DNA of 64,000 nucleotides from Jonesia denitrificans DSM 20603 (GTDB lineage: Bacteria; Actinomycetota; Actinomycetes; Actinomycetales; Cellulomonadaceae): the NCBI RefSeq assembly GCF_000024065.1, contig NC_013174.1, positions 1,426,001-1,490,000 on the forward strand. Reading direction: 5' to 3'. Position 1 is the first letter of the stretch; each line of letters begins with the position of its first letter. A program made the position numbers and the translations under genes. The notes under the pieces were generated by a model, which saw nothing but the letters and a program-made list of their open reading frames with translations, made no database searches and was not told where the DNA came from. Below are positions 18,371 to 27,985 of this stretch, one piece after another.

Positions 18371-19560
18371 GAATCACCATCCGCCGACTGAGTCATTGCT
18401 TCCTCATTGTCGCGAAGCCACTGCTGATACTCGGCAACATTTGCTTCGTGACCACTCCACGTTTCTGCGAATTTCGTTTCCCCAGAGTTCGGGTTAACCG
18501 TCACAAAGAAAAGGTAGTCGGTGCTGGGTGGGTTCAGCACCGCTTCAATCGCAGCAGCAGACGGTGACCCAATAGGTGTCTTCGGCAGACCTTTGTACTT
18601 ATAGGTGTTCCACGGGTTGTCATCTGCACGCTCAGCAGAGGTCGTTGACGCGTTTCCGCGCCCGCCATGAACGTAGTGAACCGTGGAGTCCATTTGCAAC
18701 TTCATGTCGATGTCGAGTCGGTTCTCAATCACCGATGCAATGTTGGGGAAGTCATCATTACGACCTTCCAACTGCACAATTGACGCAATCTTGAGGGTCC
18801 GTTCCCACTCTGCTTTCTTCACCCCCATGTCTGCAAGCCGCTTGCGCTGGCGAGCGACCATGTCAGCGAACATCTCCTCAGGTGTCACATCTGCTGAGAA
18901 ACGGTAGTCCCCATCTGCGAGCCACCCCTCATACGACCCCTCAGCCTGCTCAGGAAGACCAGTTGCCTCAGTGTTGTCCAATGCTGCATTAATTTGGTCA
19001 TCACTAAATCCGGTGACTGCCTTCATTTTCTGAATGACATCTTTCACCGTCATGCCAGGGATCACCTGAACTCGGTTCCCTGACAAGTTGTTCAAATCAA
19101 GGAGCATCTCTACGGCTTTTGAGGCTGGGATTTTTTTGTACAACGTGTACGTCCCTGGCTGGATCCCTGCAGCATCTGGGTGGGCGTTCGCTGCTGACAC
19201 GAACGCACCTTCCGATGCCACCACATCCGCCGCGACAAGAGTCGTTGCGATGGCAGCTCCCGTATCCCCCTCATTCACCGTGACTTCAACAGCTTCAGTT
19301 CCTTCACCCTCGTAGTCAGCCGGGGCTTCAGATACGCGAGGCGCGTTGAACGACAGACCATTGAAGAACTCCACACCCCACGACCAGGCAAAAGCAATAC
19401 CGCCACCAAAAATCAGGACAGCAAAGAACACGGCGATCAGAGACTTCCGTCTCCTCGCTGCTTCACGCTTCTTCTTCGCGGCGAGAGCACGCCGCTGTTG
19501 GCGCGACAACCGGGGGGTCGTATGGTCCTCTTGACTCAATGTGTCAAAGAGATCATTCAC
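18367..19560 (-). CDS. mltG: Endolytic murein transglycosylase MltG (YceG family)
   Basis: Membrane-anchored enzyme that cuts nascent glycan strands and helps set their length. A basic cytoplasmic N-terminus (RQQRRALAAKKKREAARRRK) is followed by one transmembrane segment (about residues 38-60), a LysM-like region and the catalytic YceG domain. IASIVQLEGRNDDFPNIASV contains the catalytic Glu, and IENRLDIDMKLQMDSTVHY follows. Length 397 is typical. The gene order ruvX-mltG-aroE is common in actinobacteria. Confidence 0.9.
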   Translation of the reverse strand: MNDLFDTLSQEDHTTPRLSRQQRRALAAKKKREAARRRKSLIAVFFAVLIFGGGIAFAWSWGVEFFNGLSFNAPRVSEAPADYEGEGTEAVEVTVNEGDTGAAIATTLVAADVVASEGAFVSAANAHPDAAGIQPGTYTLYKKIPASKAVEMLLDLNNLSGNRVQVIPGMTVKDVIQKMKAVTGFSDDQINAALDNTEATGLPEQAEGSYEGWLADGDYRFSADVTPEEMFADMVARQRKRLADMGVKKAEWERTLKIASIVQLEGRNDDFPNIASVIENRLDIDMKLQMDSTVHYVHGGRGNASTTSAERADDNPWNTYKYKGLPKTPIGSPSAAAIEAVLNPPSTDYLFFVTVNPNSGETKFAETWSGHEANVAEYQQWLRDNEEAMTQSADGDS

Positions 19561-19727
19561 GGGTCAATCCTTTAGGCTGGGGATGAGCGTTCAGGAGTCT
19601 GTGGCACCATGCGCGTCGCTATCCAGCGACACCATTGGCGCCCACCACACCGTCATACATTGCAACTCGGTAACGGTTCTTGCCAAAAGTTACACCAGTT
19701 TCCTGGAAAAAGGGAACACCATCGGTA

Positions 19728-20231
19728 CTACTCCACAGATTCTCCCGCCCAAGACCCGAGTCGTTTCTCAGCCTCAAGCGCTGTATCAAGGATGACAACG
19801 GCAGCCGCCTGGTCAATAACAGTGCGGTGCTCACGGGCGCGGCGACCTGCATCATGGAGAGCCGAATGGGCTGTTTTTGACGTGAGTCGCTCATCAACAA
19901 GACGCACCTCAAGGTGAGGTAACACACGCTGCACAAGTGAGGCGTAATTCACGGCCATCTCAGCGGACACGCCTCGCGCACCAGACAGATGCTTGGGAAG
20001 CCCCACATAGACAGCTACAGCTAGTCGTTCCTCAGCAATCTCCCGTAAATCCTCAATGTCTGTGGGAAGCACCGAAGGAACCTTCCCGCCAGCGACATAA
20101 CTGACAGACCGGTCTCGGGCAAGAGTCTCAACAGGAGTGGCCAAGATCGTGTCAGGGTCACACGCAGCAACCCCAACACGAACCTGCCCCACATCAACCC
20201 CAAGCCTGACACCACGACCAAACTCACGCAC
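19728..20231 (-). CDS. ruvX: Putative Holliday junction resolvase RuvX (YqgF)
   Basis: RNase H-fold protein also implicated in pre-16S rRNA processing. The N-terminal RLGVDVGQVRVGVAACD carries the catalytic Asp, YVGLPKHLSGARG is the family signature, and RLVDERLTSKTA and DQAAAVVILDTAL hold the further acidic residues. Length 167. It begins three bases after the alaS stop. The 167 bases between ruvX and mltG hold a small inverted repeat (GTCGCT/AGCGAC near 19617-19632) and no gene I can support. Confidence 0.9.
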   Translation of the reverse strand: MREFGRGVRLGVDVGQVRVGVAACDPDTILATPVETLARDRSVSYVAGGKVPSVLPTDIEDLREIAEERLAVAVYVGLPKHLSGARGVSAEMAVNYASLVQRVLPHLEVRLVDERLTSKTAHSALHDAGRRAREHRTVIDQAAAVVILDTALEAEKRLGSWAGESVE

Positions 20232-20234
20232 AGA

Positions 20235-22922
20235 CTACGCCCCTTGAACGGACGCTACATCACGGGACACCGCAGCAAGGGCTTCGGTGATCGCGGTCGG
20301 GTTTTGCCCACCACCCTGGGCGAGGTCATCTTTCCCACCACCGCCACCACCTAGCACTCCAGCTGCAGTACGCACCAAAGCACCAGCCTTCACACCCGCC
20401 TCGCGAGCCGACGCGTTAGTCGCAATGACAACAACAGGGCGGCCCTTCGACACACCAGCAACCGCCACAACAGAGCCCTGAGAGTCACCCAAACGGCCCC
20501 GCACGTCGAGAACCAAGGTTCGCAGTGCATCGGGAGTAGCAACCTCACCCGCGTCATACGTCACGACACGAACAGCACCCACGGTCGCTGCTGAACTCGC
20601 AATCTCACCAGCGCGCGCCAGCAACTGTGCCTGCCGCAAAGTTGTGAGTTCCTTCTCCGCATCACGCAGCTTACCCACCAGCGACTCAACACGAGTAGGA
20701 AGCTCCTCCGAACGCACATTCAGCAACCCAGACAGCTGAGACACCAATGCACGCTCACGAGCATGATGACCATAAGCACCCGCACCCACAAGAGCATCGA
20801 CGCGCCGGACCCCTGAGCCAATCGAGGCTTCCCCAAGGATTGTGACAATCCCTAACTCACCGGAGGTTGGAACATGCGTCCCCGCACACAACTCGCGAGA
20901 CCAGTCACCACCAATGGACACAACACGAACCCGGTCACCATACTTCTCACCGAACAACGCCATCGCGCCCATGGCACGCGCGTCATCAAGCGACGTCACA
21001 ATATCTGTCACCTCGAGGTTCTCACGAAGCTGGTCGTTGACGCGTCCCTCGATCTCAGCCAGTGCAGATGTCGGAACAGCTTGGCTCTGCCGGAAATCGA
21101 ACCGGATTCGGTTCGGTGAGTTCTCTGACCCAGCCTGAGTCGAGTCCGCACCCAAGGTTTCCTGCAACGCCTTATGGATCATGTGCGTAGCTGTATGTGC
21201 CTGGGAAATCTGACGTCGACGCACCACATCGATCTCAGCAACAACCGCATCACTGACACTCAACGTGCCATCGACCAGGGCACCACGATGCACAGACAAC
21301 CCGCTGACAGGTGACTGAACATCAGCAATGTCGACAGTGGCCCCCTGCTCGGAGTACACCCGCCCATGATCAGCAAGCTGACCACCCTTTTCAGCGTAGA
21401 ACGGAGTTCGGTCCAGAACGATCTCAACGTCTGCTGGAGCTGTCACCGTCGCCACGGGCTGACCATCGACGAGCAACGCCGTCACTTTCGCAGGAGCCTG
21501 AGCATCGGTGTAACCCAAAAACTCCACAGGAGCAGCCATCGACGCAAGCAGGGACTGGTAAACACCCAAGTCACCATGGCCTTGTTTCTTCGCTAAAGCA
21601 TCCGCCCGAGCCCGGTCCCGTTGTTCCTGCATCAGGGAACGGAAAGCCGTCTCGTCAACACTGACGCCTTGCTCCGCGGCAACTTCCAACGTCAAATCAA
21701 TGGGGAACCCGTAGGTGTCATGCAGCGTAAACGCCTGTTCACCAGTGAGAGCGGCAGAGGAACCACCCTGTGATTTCGCATCCGAGACGGCAGCATCCAA
21801 GATCGTGAGCCCCTGGTTCAGCGTCCGTCGGAACACGTCCTCCTCGGTCGACGCGGTCGCGAGGATCGTGGCGAAATTCTCCTCCAGGTAGGGGTACGAC
21901 GCTTTCATCGCCTCTTTCGACGCGGTGATGAGAGCAGGAATTGCAGGTTCTGTCACACCCAACAGGCGCATCGCCCGGATCGAGCGACGCAACAAGCGTC
22001 GTAGCACGTAGCCACGGCCCTCGTTCGACGGGCGAACGCCGTCACCAATAAGCATGAGTGAGGACCGGATGTGGTCTGCAACCACTCGGAACCGCACATC
22101 ATCATCGTTGTTTTCACCATAGGTGCGCCCTGACAGCTTCTCTGCTGCCTCAATAACCGGGTACACCTCATCAATTTCGTACATGTTGTTGACGCCCTGC
22201 TTGAGGAGAGCAACTCGCTCAAGCCCCATACCGGTGTCAATGTTGTGCTGGCGTAGCGGACCGACAATGTCGAAGCTCTCCTTGGAGGTCACATTCTCCA
22301 ACGAGTACTGCATAAACACGAGGTTCCAGATTTCCAGATACCTGTCTTCATCAACGACAGGACCACCTTCGGCGCCATACTGTGGACCACGGTCAACGTA
22401 AATCTCCGAGCACGGCCCACCAGGGCCCGGTTGACCGGTGTGCCAGAAGTTATCTTTCTTCCCGCGGCGTTGGATTCGTTCCTCGGGTAGCCCAGCAACG
22501 TCACGCCACAGCGACGCTGCCTCGTCATCGTCGTGGTAGACAGTCACCCAGATCAATTCGGGGTCAAAACCCAGGCACCCGGATTCTTCAGACCCCGTGA
22601 TGAACTCCCACGCGAAGGTGATTGCTTCACGTTTGAAGTAGTCACCGAAGGAGAAGTTCCCGTTCATCTGAAAGAACGTCCCGTGACGAGTAGTCTTTCC
22701 GACCTCATCGATGTCACCGGTTCGGATACACTTTTGCACCGACGTTGCACGCGGCCACGGCGCCTTCTGTTCTCCCAGCATGTAGGGAATGAAGGGAACC
22801 ATACCCGCGATCGTGAAAAGGACAGATGGGTCAGGTGAGATCAACGACGCTGACGGCACAACGTGGTGGTCGCGACTTTCGAAAAACTGCAGCCAGCGAT
22901 GGCGAATCTCAGCGGTACGCAT
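20235..22922 (-). CDS. alaS: Alanyl-tRNA synthetase
   Basis: Charges tRNA-Ala and edits mischarged Ser and Gly. The 895-residue protein has the class II catalytic core from its start (EIRHRWLQFFESRDHHVVPS, motif 1 region FTIAGMVPFIPYM, RTGDIDEVGKTTRHGTFFQM), the editing-domain zinc motifs HTATHMIH and CAGTH, and a C-terminal glycine-rich C-Ala region (GVLGGGGGGKDD). Full length. The order rpsD-DUF948-small membrane protein-alaS-ruvX-mltG-aroE is typical of actinobacteria. Confidence 0.96.
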   Translation of the reverse strand: MRTAEIRHRWLQFFESRDHHVVPSASLISPDPSVLFTIAGMVPFIPYMLGEQKAPWPRATSVQKCIRTGDIDEVGKTTRHGTFFQMNGNFSFGDYFKREAITFAWEFITGSEESGCLGFDPELIWVTVYHDDDEAASLWRDVAGLPEERIQRRGKKDNFWHTGQPGPGGPCSEIYVDRGPQYGAEGGPVVDEDRYLEIWNLVFMQYSLENVTSKESFDIVGPLRQHNIDTGMGLERVALLKQGVNNMYEIDEVYPVIEAAEKLSGRTYGENNDDDVRFRVVADHIRSSLMLIGDGVRPSNEGRGYVLRRLLRRSIRAMRLLGVTEPAIPALITASKEAMKASYPYLEENFATILATASTEEDVFRRTLNQGLTILDAAVSDAKSQGGSSAALTGEQAFTLHDTYGFPIDLTLEVAAEQGVSVDETAFRSLMQEQRDRARADALAKKQGHGDLGVYQSLLASMAAPVEFLGYTDAQAPAKVTALLVDGQPVATVTAPADVEIVLDRTPFYAEKGGQLADHGRVYSEQGATVDIADVQSPVSGLSVHRGALVDGTLSVSDAVVAEIDVVRRRQISQAHTATHMIHKALQETLGADSTQAGSENSPNRIRFDFRQSQAVPTSALAEIEGRVNDQLRENLEVTDIVTSLDDARAMGAMALFGEKYGDRVRVVSIGGDWSRELCAGTHVPTSGELGIVTILGEASIGSGVRRVDALVGAGAYGHHARERALVSQLSGLLNVRSEELPTRVESLVGKLRDAEKELTTLRQAQLLARAGEIASSAATVGAVRVVTYDAGEVATPDALRTLVLDVRGRLGDSQGSVVAVAGVSKGRPVVVIATNASAREAGVKAGALVRTAAGVLGGGGGGKDDLAQGGGQNPTAITEALAAVSRDVASVQGA

Positions 22923-23070
22923 GATGTCCTCTACTTACGAGCGTGAAAAATGGTTGCCCGCGTGGGGCACTCAACAATACTACGGGGCGGCCTGGTATCA
23001 CGTGGGGGTCTCGTGGCGTACACCTCATCGATGTGGATGCCAGCGATGTGTGTACTATCAGCACCCGAAC

Positions 23071-23427
23071 TCAAAAAGAATACCCGAGCGCCTCTTCGTC
23101 AGGGTCAACGTCGGTGATGTCTGTGTCATTCCCGGGCGAGGGCCGTGCTGCATGCCGGGCACGTCGAGCTCGCATCTCTGCCACGGACTCTTGGGTGTCA
23201 GCGAGCAGTTGGTCCATGAGTTCTTTCTCACGAGCCGCGTATGCTGATGAGAAATCTGGTGCGAGACCTTTGACAGCCGTTTCTACTCGGCCAACAACAT
23301 CGCTCGCGAGGTGTTCGGCTTTTTCTGATACCCCTGCCGGGGTGTACTGACGTGCGACTTGCCGGACCTTGGAGTATGCGTACACACCCACTGCCACACC
23401 AATACCGAGCCAAACGATGCGCTTCAT
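23071..23427 (-). CDS. Small membrane-anchored protein (DUF6167-like)
   Basis: 118 residues from ATG 23427, which overlaps the DUF948 stop (ATGA) and has AAGGAG five bases upstream. The first roughly 18 residues (MKRIVWLGIGVAVGVYAYS) form a short membrane anchor; the rest is charged, probably helical, and ends in an acidic tail. Position between the DUF948 gene and alaS matches a conserved actinobacterial pair whose function is not established. I assign the family from context and general look. Confidence 0.65.
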   Translation of the reverse strand: MKRIVWLGIGVAVGVYAYSKVRQVARQYTPAGVSEKAEHLASDVVGRVETAVKGLAPDFSSAYAAREKELMDQLLADTQESVAEMRARRARHAARPSPGNDTDITDVDPDEEALGYSF

Positions 23428-23804
23428 CGTTGCTCCTTGGGGTTGCGTCCGCGCATCGTGGACCATGCGCGTCCAGCAGCTTGGCGCACTCCGTAACTGA
23501 AGGCCGCTACTTTGACAAGCGGTCCTCCAAACGTTGCCGCATACAAACCGGTGAGAGCGGAAATGTTTTGCGATACTTCAGCCGCTGAGGTGGTGACGGT
23601 GTCAACTTTTTCGAGCTGCGCGTTTGCTGAGGTGAGTGTGGCTGCCGATTCGTTGAGGATTGGGATGGTGTGTTCGGCGATTTCTTCGATTGTTGTTGTG
23701 GCTGCGTCGAGCACTTTACCCAGTTTGATGAGGGGCACAGCGATCAGCCCCACGAGTGCCACAAACGCGATCGCCGCTATCAACCCGGCAATGTCACCGA
23801 TCAC
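23424..23804 (-). CDS. DUF948 membrane protein
   Basis: 126 residues from GTG 23804, with GGGAG upstream. A membrane segment (MIGDIAGLIAAIAFVALVGLIAVPLIKL) is followed by a heptad-like helical stretch rich in Ala and Thr (TTTIEEIAEHTIPILNESAATLTSANAQL), the usual DUF948 pattern. The biochemical role of the family is unknown. Translationally coupled to the next gene. Confidence 0.75.
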   Translation of the reverse strand: MIGDIAGLIAAIAFVALVGLIAVPLIKLGKVLDAATTTIEEIAEHTIPILNESAATLTSANAQLEKVDTVTTSAAEVSQNISALTGLYAATFGGPLVKVAAFSYGVRQAAGRAWSTMRGRNPKEQR

Positions 23805-23887
23805 TTGAACTCCCTTGTCGCAGACATGTTCTTTCCTTCACACACCCTACCTTCCGTGCCCTCTATTCGCTGATGTACACGCAGAAA

Positions 23888-23925
23888 CATGTCAGGCCCC
23901 TCGTGAAAACGAGGGGCCTGACATG
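23888..23925 (-). terminator. rpsD terminator
   Basis: Perfect 17-bp stem (23888-23904 with 23909-23925) closed by a four-base loop, GAAA on the plus strand, flanked by AAA on one side and TTT on the other. It lies 31 bases after the rpsD stop on the minus strand. Confidence 0.88.
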
Positions 23926-23955
23926 GTGTTTCATACCGTCATCGACGGGGAAGCA

Positions 23956-24582
23956 TCAGCGTGCGTAGTACTCCACGACCAGGTTCACTTCACACTGGAC
24001 TGGGATTTCGGCACGTGCTGGCTTACGAGTCAGAACAGCGGTGAGCTTTTCCAACTGGACGTCAAGGTATCCGGGAACCTCTGGGAGGACATCGCGGTGC
24101 GCACCGGCGGCAGCAACCTGGTAAGGGGTTGCAGCTTGCATCTTTGGCTTCACCTGGATGGTCTGACCAGGCTTCACACGGAACGATGGGCGGTCCACAA
24201 GCTTGCCGTCAACGAGGATGTGGCGGTGAACAACAGCCTGGCGCGCTTGAAGGATGGTGCGGGCGAAACCGGCACGCAACACGAGTGCGTCAAGGCGGGT
24301 CTCGAGGAGTTCGACCATGGTTTCACCGGTCAAACCGTCAAGGTGACGGGCCTTGTCGTATGCTGCACGCATCTGCTTTTCACGCAGCGCGTACTGTGCA
24401 CGCAAACGCTGCTTCTCACGAAGACGCACAGCGTAGTCTGACTCGGTGCGACGGCGTGAACGGCCGTGCTCACCTGGAGCGTAGGGGCGCTTTTCGAAGT
24501 GCTTCACAGCCTTTGGGGTCAGCGCAAGACCAAGGGCGCGGCTCAGGCGGACCTGGCGGCGTGAACGAGTCACTGAAGACAT
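23956..24582 (-). CDS. rpsD: 30S ribosomal protein S4
   Basis: Primary 16S rRNA-binding protein that nucleates 30S assembly. The product has SRALGLALTPKAVKHFEKRPYAPGEHG and the S4 RNA-binding domain RLDALVLRAGFARTILQARQAVVHRHI. It is the zinc-free form, without N-terminal cysteines. I place the start at ATG 24582 (208 residues) because GGAA sits at a usable distance; ATG 24594 would have AGGA too close. It stands alone rather than in an alpha operon, and has a long leader. Confidence 0.94.
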   Translation of the reverse strand: MSSVTRSRRQVRLSRALGLALTPKAVKHFEKRPYAPGEHGRSRRRTESDYAVRLREKQRLRAQYALREKQMRAAYDKARHLDGLTGETMVELLETRLDALVLRAGFARTILQARQAVVHRHILVDGKLVDRPSFRVKPGQTIQVKPKMQAATPYQVAAAGAHRDVLPEVPGYLDVQLEKLTAVLTRKPARAEIPVQCEVNLVVEYYAR

Positions 24583-24617
24583 GGAGAGTTCCATTCCTGT
24601 CGTGTGGATAAAGACGT

Positions 24618-24740
24618 CACATCACCGCCATGTGGGGTGATGCGGGACCGGCCGACGGGCACACGGTCATGAACCAATGTGCCTCAGGGCTGAGATCCCA
24701 GGCGGTTGTCTTGGTAGCAGACAACTAGAAAAGTCTACCA
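24618..24740 (-). promoter_or_regulatory. rpsD promoter and leader with a hairpin
   Basis: On the minus strand an extended -10 (TGG then TAGACT, 24732-24737) is followed by about 150 bases before the rpsD start. The leader holds a 7-bp hairpin (CATCACC 24620-24626 with GGTGATG 24636-24642). S4 represses its own synthesis through mRNA leaders in other bacteria; a similar role here is only inferred. The remaining bases up to 24868 form the divergent promoter region shared with the PfkB-like gene. Confidence 0.35.
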
Positions 24741-24868
24741 GTTCGCTGCACGGTTAACGGCGCTCAATGTGATCGAATACAGGGGTCTTTCTGTGACGTT
24801 GCGCTCAACATGCGCCATGCGGCACCTACGATGGACTTCCACATGACAACCGCGACAAGGAGACGTCA

Positions 24869-25543
24869 GTGATCAGTCCACATGTGGTTATTTCTGGGCC
24901 TTGCGCATGGAACTCTCTTCTCTTCGTTCCAGCACTCCCTCAACCTGAGCCGCACATGATTGTGGTGGATGATTTTTATGACACGTTTGGCGGCACATCA
25001 CTCGGAAAATGTATGAACCTGAGTGAACTTGGCTGTGATGTCACTATCGTTACTCAGTTTGGTTCCGACGAGATGGGCCACATGATCTGCGACTTATTGA
25101 CGCATGTTGGCGCTACTGTTATCAACTGCGAGTCGCGTATGACCGAACGGCACACAAACATCATGGCCGCTGACGGTCAACGCTTGTCCTTTTATCTCAC
25201 CTCACCGCCACCAAGTTCGGGGCAACGTGACGACGAAATCTTGCAAGCAATGAGCACAGCTGATGCAATTGTGATGGATCTTTCTGCCGAATCGGCACGG
25301 CTCCTCCCCGCGATCCGCACAATGAGCGCACCAGTATGGGTTGACCTCCATGACTATGATGGCCGGGCACAGTTCCACGAACCATTTCTTGAGGCTGCTG
25401 ACGTTGTTGTCATGAGCGCAGACAAACTCGACGATCCAGTATCAACGATGCACGATGCGCTCACCAAAGCGTCACTCCACACTCATCAGACGTTGAGATC
25501 ACGCCATATTCACCCTGTTGTGGACGCAATTCTTGCCTCCTAA
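24869..25543 (+). CDS. Truncated PfkB/ribokinase-like protein
   Basis: The 224-residue product starts at GTG 24869, six bases after AAGGAG. The N-terminal half is PfkB-like: a lid-like strand region, then [31 protein letters not shown] (residues about 40-70), which matches the substrate-binding GG...N...LG block of ribokinases. The family should continue to about 300 residues with a DTTGAGD-type catalytic motif; here the protein ends after [14 protein letters not shown] and an unrelated-looking tail. Catalytic activity is therefore unlikely. It could be a decayed kinase or a sugar-binding remnant. It converges on rarA, and the two stop codons overlap. Confidence 0.6.
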   Translation: MISPHVVISGPCAWNSLLFVPALPQPEPHMIVVDDFYDTFGGTSLGKCMNLSELGCDVTIVTQFGSDEMGHMICDLLTHVGATVINCESRMTERHTNIMAADGQRLSFYLTSPPPSSGQRDDEILQAMSTADAIVMDLSAESARLLPAIRTMSAPVWVDLHDYDGRAQFHEPFLEAADVVVMSADKLDDPVSTMHDALTKASLHTHQTLRSRHIHPVVDAILAS

Positions 25544-26934
25544 GGTCGACCAGTCATTGATGACCCGTCGCGCAGAATTGGCGTGATCGCATCCATCCGT
25601 TGTGTGACGTTGCGCTCAAATCCTCGGTCGCTCGGGTGATAGTACTCGTACCCTGCTAACACATCCGGTAAGTACTGTTGCGGCGCAATTGCATGTGGAT
25701 AGTCATGGGCGTACTTGTACCCCACCGCGTGCCCGAGTTTCTGAGCACCGGAGTAGTGACCATCACGAAGGTGCTCTGGGACAACCCCAATTTTCCCTGA
25801 CTGAACATCAGCAATTGCCGCATTGATGGCATCATGGGCACGGTTCGACTTCGGAGCAGTGGCAATATGCACGACCGCCTGGGCAAGCGCATACCGCGCT
25901 TCGGGCATGCCCAACAATTGCACAGCCTGTGCTGCGGCTGTCGCAACCTGAAGAGCAGAGGGATCCGCCATCCCCACATCCTCAGACGCACTGATCACAA
26001 TCCTGCGAGCAATGAAACGTGGGTCCTCGCCCGCCACAATCATGCGTGCCAGATAATGCAACGCTGCCTGAACATCACTGCCGCGCATCGACTTAATGAA
26101 CGCAGAAATCACGTCATAATGCTGATCGCCATCCTTGTCGTACCGAACCGCAGCAACGTCGATGGCTTGTTCCATAGTAGTGAGATCAACACGCGCCTGC
26201 GAACTATGCTCCTGTGACCGATGACGGTCCAATGCAGCCCCCGCAGCCGCCTCGAGGATAGTGAGTGCTTTGCGGGCATCCCCACCAGCAAGACGGAGCA
26301 AGTGCAGTTTGGCTTCCGCATCGATAAGCACCTCCCCTGCAAGTCCTCGTGAATCTGTGAGAGCTCGATCAACTAACCCAGCAATGTCGTCATCATCAAG
26401 CGGTTTGAGCGTGAGCAAGAGCGACCGTGACAACAGCGGTGAAATGACGGAAAAACTAGGGTTCTCAGTGGTCGCAGCCACCAGTGTGATCCACCTGTTT
26501 TCCACTGAAGGAAGCAGGGCATCTTGCTGTGATTTGGAGAACCGGTGCACCTCGTCAATGAACAACACTGTTTCCTGCCCACCAGAAGTGAGCCGCCTGC
26601 GCGCATCGTCAATGACTGCCCGGACGTCCTTGACACCAGCCGTCACCGCAGACAGTTCAACAAAGAAACGCCCTGAGTTCAGAGCAATCAGGTACGCAAG
26701 TGTCGTCTTCCCTGTTCCGGGTGGGCCCCACAACATGACAGAGCCAGGCATCGCCCGCTGGTATTCTCCACTGGTATCCAACAGACGCCGCAACGGAGAC
26801 CCCGGCTGTAGGAGGTGGGTCTGCCCGGTCACCTCCTCCACTGTGCGCGGGCGCATCCGCACTGCTAGCGGAGCTGTGGGGGACGGTTCTGGCAGGCCCG
26901 CACTTGTGCTTCCTGTGGAATCAAAGAGGTCCAT
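25540..26934 (-). CDS. rarA: Replication-associated recombination ATPase RarA (MgsA)
   Basis: AAA+ ATPase related to clamp loaders that acts at stalled forks. It starts MDLFDSTGS, reminiscent of a clamp-interacting tip. Walker A is [12 protein letters not shown], Walker [19 protein letters not shown], sensor 1 [11 protein letters not shown], followed by RALTDSRGL and the C-terminal tetramerisation domain ([19 protein letters not shown]). About 464 residues, full length. GTG 26937 is an alternative start. Confidence 0.93.
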   Translation of the reverse strand: MDLFDSTGSTSAGLPEPSPTAPLAVRMRPRTVEEVTGQTHLLQPGSPLRRLLDTSGEYQRAMPGSVMLWGPPGTGKTTLAYLIALNSGRFFVELSAVTAGVKDVRAVIDDARRRLTSGGQETVLFIDEVHRFSKSQQDALLPSVENRWITLVAATTENPSFSVISPLLSRSLLLTLKPLDDDDIAGLVDRALTDSRGLAGEVLIDAEAKLHLLRLAGGDARKALTILEAAAGAALDRHRSQEHSSQARVDLTTMEQAIDVAAVRYDKDGDQHYDVISAFIKSMRGSDVQAALHYLARMIVAGEDPRFIARRIVISASEDVGMADPSALQVATAAAQAVQLLGMPEARYALAQAVVHIATAPKSNRAHDAINAAIADVQSGKIGVVPEHLRDGHYSGAQKLGHAVGYKYAHDYPHAIAPQQYLPDVLAGYEYYHPSDRGFERNVTQRMDAITPILRDGSSMTGRP

Positions 26935-26938
26935 CACT

Positions 26939-27676
26939 TCAGCCTAACGATGTTTCCTGAGCAGGTGGTCGGGGCACCCGCACCTGGCGCCGACGGTATA
27001 ACCTGGCCGGCTTCCCTAATCGCCCTTGAGTGACATGACCAGTGTCGAGGAGGTGAGGCGTCATCCGCCTGCGGAAGTTGTCCTTCAAAATCTTCTTTCC
27101 CCGGACAATTTCGTGCACGTTGCGCAGGTCAAAAAGAGTGACCTCTTCTGCAGGAATAAAGTAGTAGGGGTCTGGCCGCAGAGCATACTCATGCGTGATC
27201 TTGTCCACGGCTTGTTCGATCACCTGAGACTGGTTCGCCGTAAAAGATGTCACATGCAGATCGGACACGGGAACAAGAGCCAACGGGTATGGGGGGTTTG
27301 GTCCGTGCTCCTCCGCCAGGAGAAGCTCCACAGCACTGTATGGAACCGCTGCGAAGAACGAGATTGACAACATCCACCCGCGTGGATCGCGTGCGGGTTC
27401 GTCCAAGACGTCAAGGAGGTGTATCTCCCCCACCTCGAGCGTCAGGCACTCACTCAGAGCACGCCGTGCCGACTTCTTCAGTGTTTCGCCAGGCATCATG
27501 AACGTTCCCGGTAGTTGACGTTGACCGTCAAGGTCAATGAGCACCACCGCCAACTCCCGTTCAGGGGTCAGGGTAAGTACGGCAATATCAGTACTCACCG
27601 CGGGGCGATCGTTGGGATCTGGGAATGCGATGTTGGGTGAGATGTTGCCGGGACGTGACAGATAGGCGTCAGGCAT
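26939..27676 (-). CDS. NrtR-like Nudix-domain transcriptional regulator
   Basis: 245 residues from ATG 27676 (AGGGAG upstream). The N-terminal part is a Nudix fold ([38 protein letters not shown]), but the catalytic REUxEE signature has become RALSEC, so hydrolysis is unlikely. The C-terminal part (about 155-230) is a winged helix, [16 protein letters not shown] then [13 protein letters not shown] and GKPARLYR, as in NrtR regulators of NAD and related genes. NrtR proteins bind ADP-ribose-type ligands through the degenerate Nudix domain. The regulated genes are not evident here; autoregulation is possible. Confidence 0.72.
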   Translation of the reverse strand: MPDAYLSRPGNISPNIAFPDPNDRPAVSTDIAVLTLTPERELAVVLIDLDGQRQLPGTFMMPGETLKKSARRALSECLTLEVGEIHLLDVLDEPARDPRGWMLSISFFAAVPYSAVELLLAEEHGPNPPYPLALVPVSDLHVTSFTANQSQVIEQAVDKITHEYALRPDPYYFIPAEEVTLFDLRNVHEIVRGKKILKDNFRRRMTPHLLDTGHVTQGRLGKPARLYRRRQVRVPRPPAQETSLG

Positions 27677-27985
27677 AAAAATCGCTCCCTGTTTTTTTGC
27701 GCGGACTTGCGCTAATAATACACACGTTCGAACCTAGCGTACACTTCTGAGTGAAACCGAGGAAATCCCGCCCGTTGACGGATGTTCCCTTGCTAAGCAG
27801 CAAGGAACCCCACCCTGTTCTTCCAAGAAAAGTCAGACATCACCTCTCCGGCTCCACGACCAGCAGCGCAATGTACCCCTCCTCCCCCTTGGAGCCGCGT
27901 GGGCCACATACGCATGTGGGGCACATACGCGTGTGGGGCACCCGCGGCAACGGACACCCCACACAACAACACACCGGCCTTCGCG
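27677..27985. other. 309-base gap with tandem palindromes downstream of aspS
   Basis: No gene is supported. Three dyads are visible. CCACAT-ACGC-ATGTGG lies at 27904-27919, followed at once by a near copy at 27921-27938. GTGTGGGG (27931-27938) also pairs with CCCCACAC (27957-27964). CCTTGCT/AGCAAGG (27788-27805) forms a separate hairpin. Being downstream of aspS on the minus strand, they may act as a terminator set. The part nearest 27676 should carry the Nudix regulator's promoter; TATTAT (27715-27720) is a possible -10. Confidence 0.45.

Noticed and set aside
19619-19936. Minus-strand ORF overlapping the end of ruvX
   Set aside because: It shares sequence with ruvX in another frame. RuvX ends cleanly at 19728 with a normal C-terminus.
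27904-27938. CRISPR-like repeat pair
   Set aside because: Only two directly abutting copies, no spacers and no cas genes.
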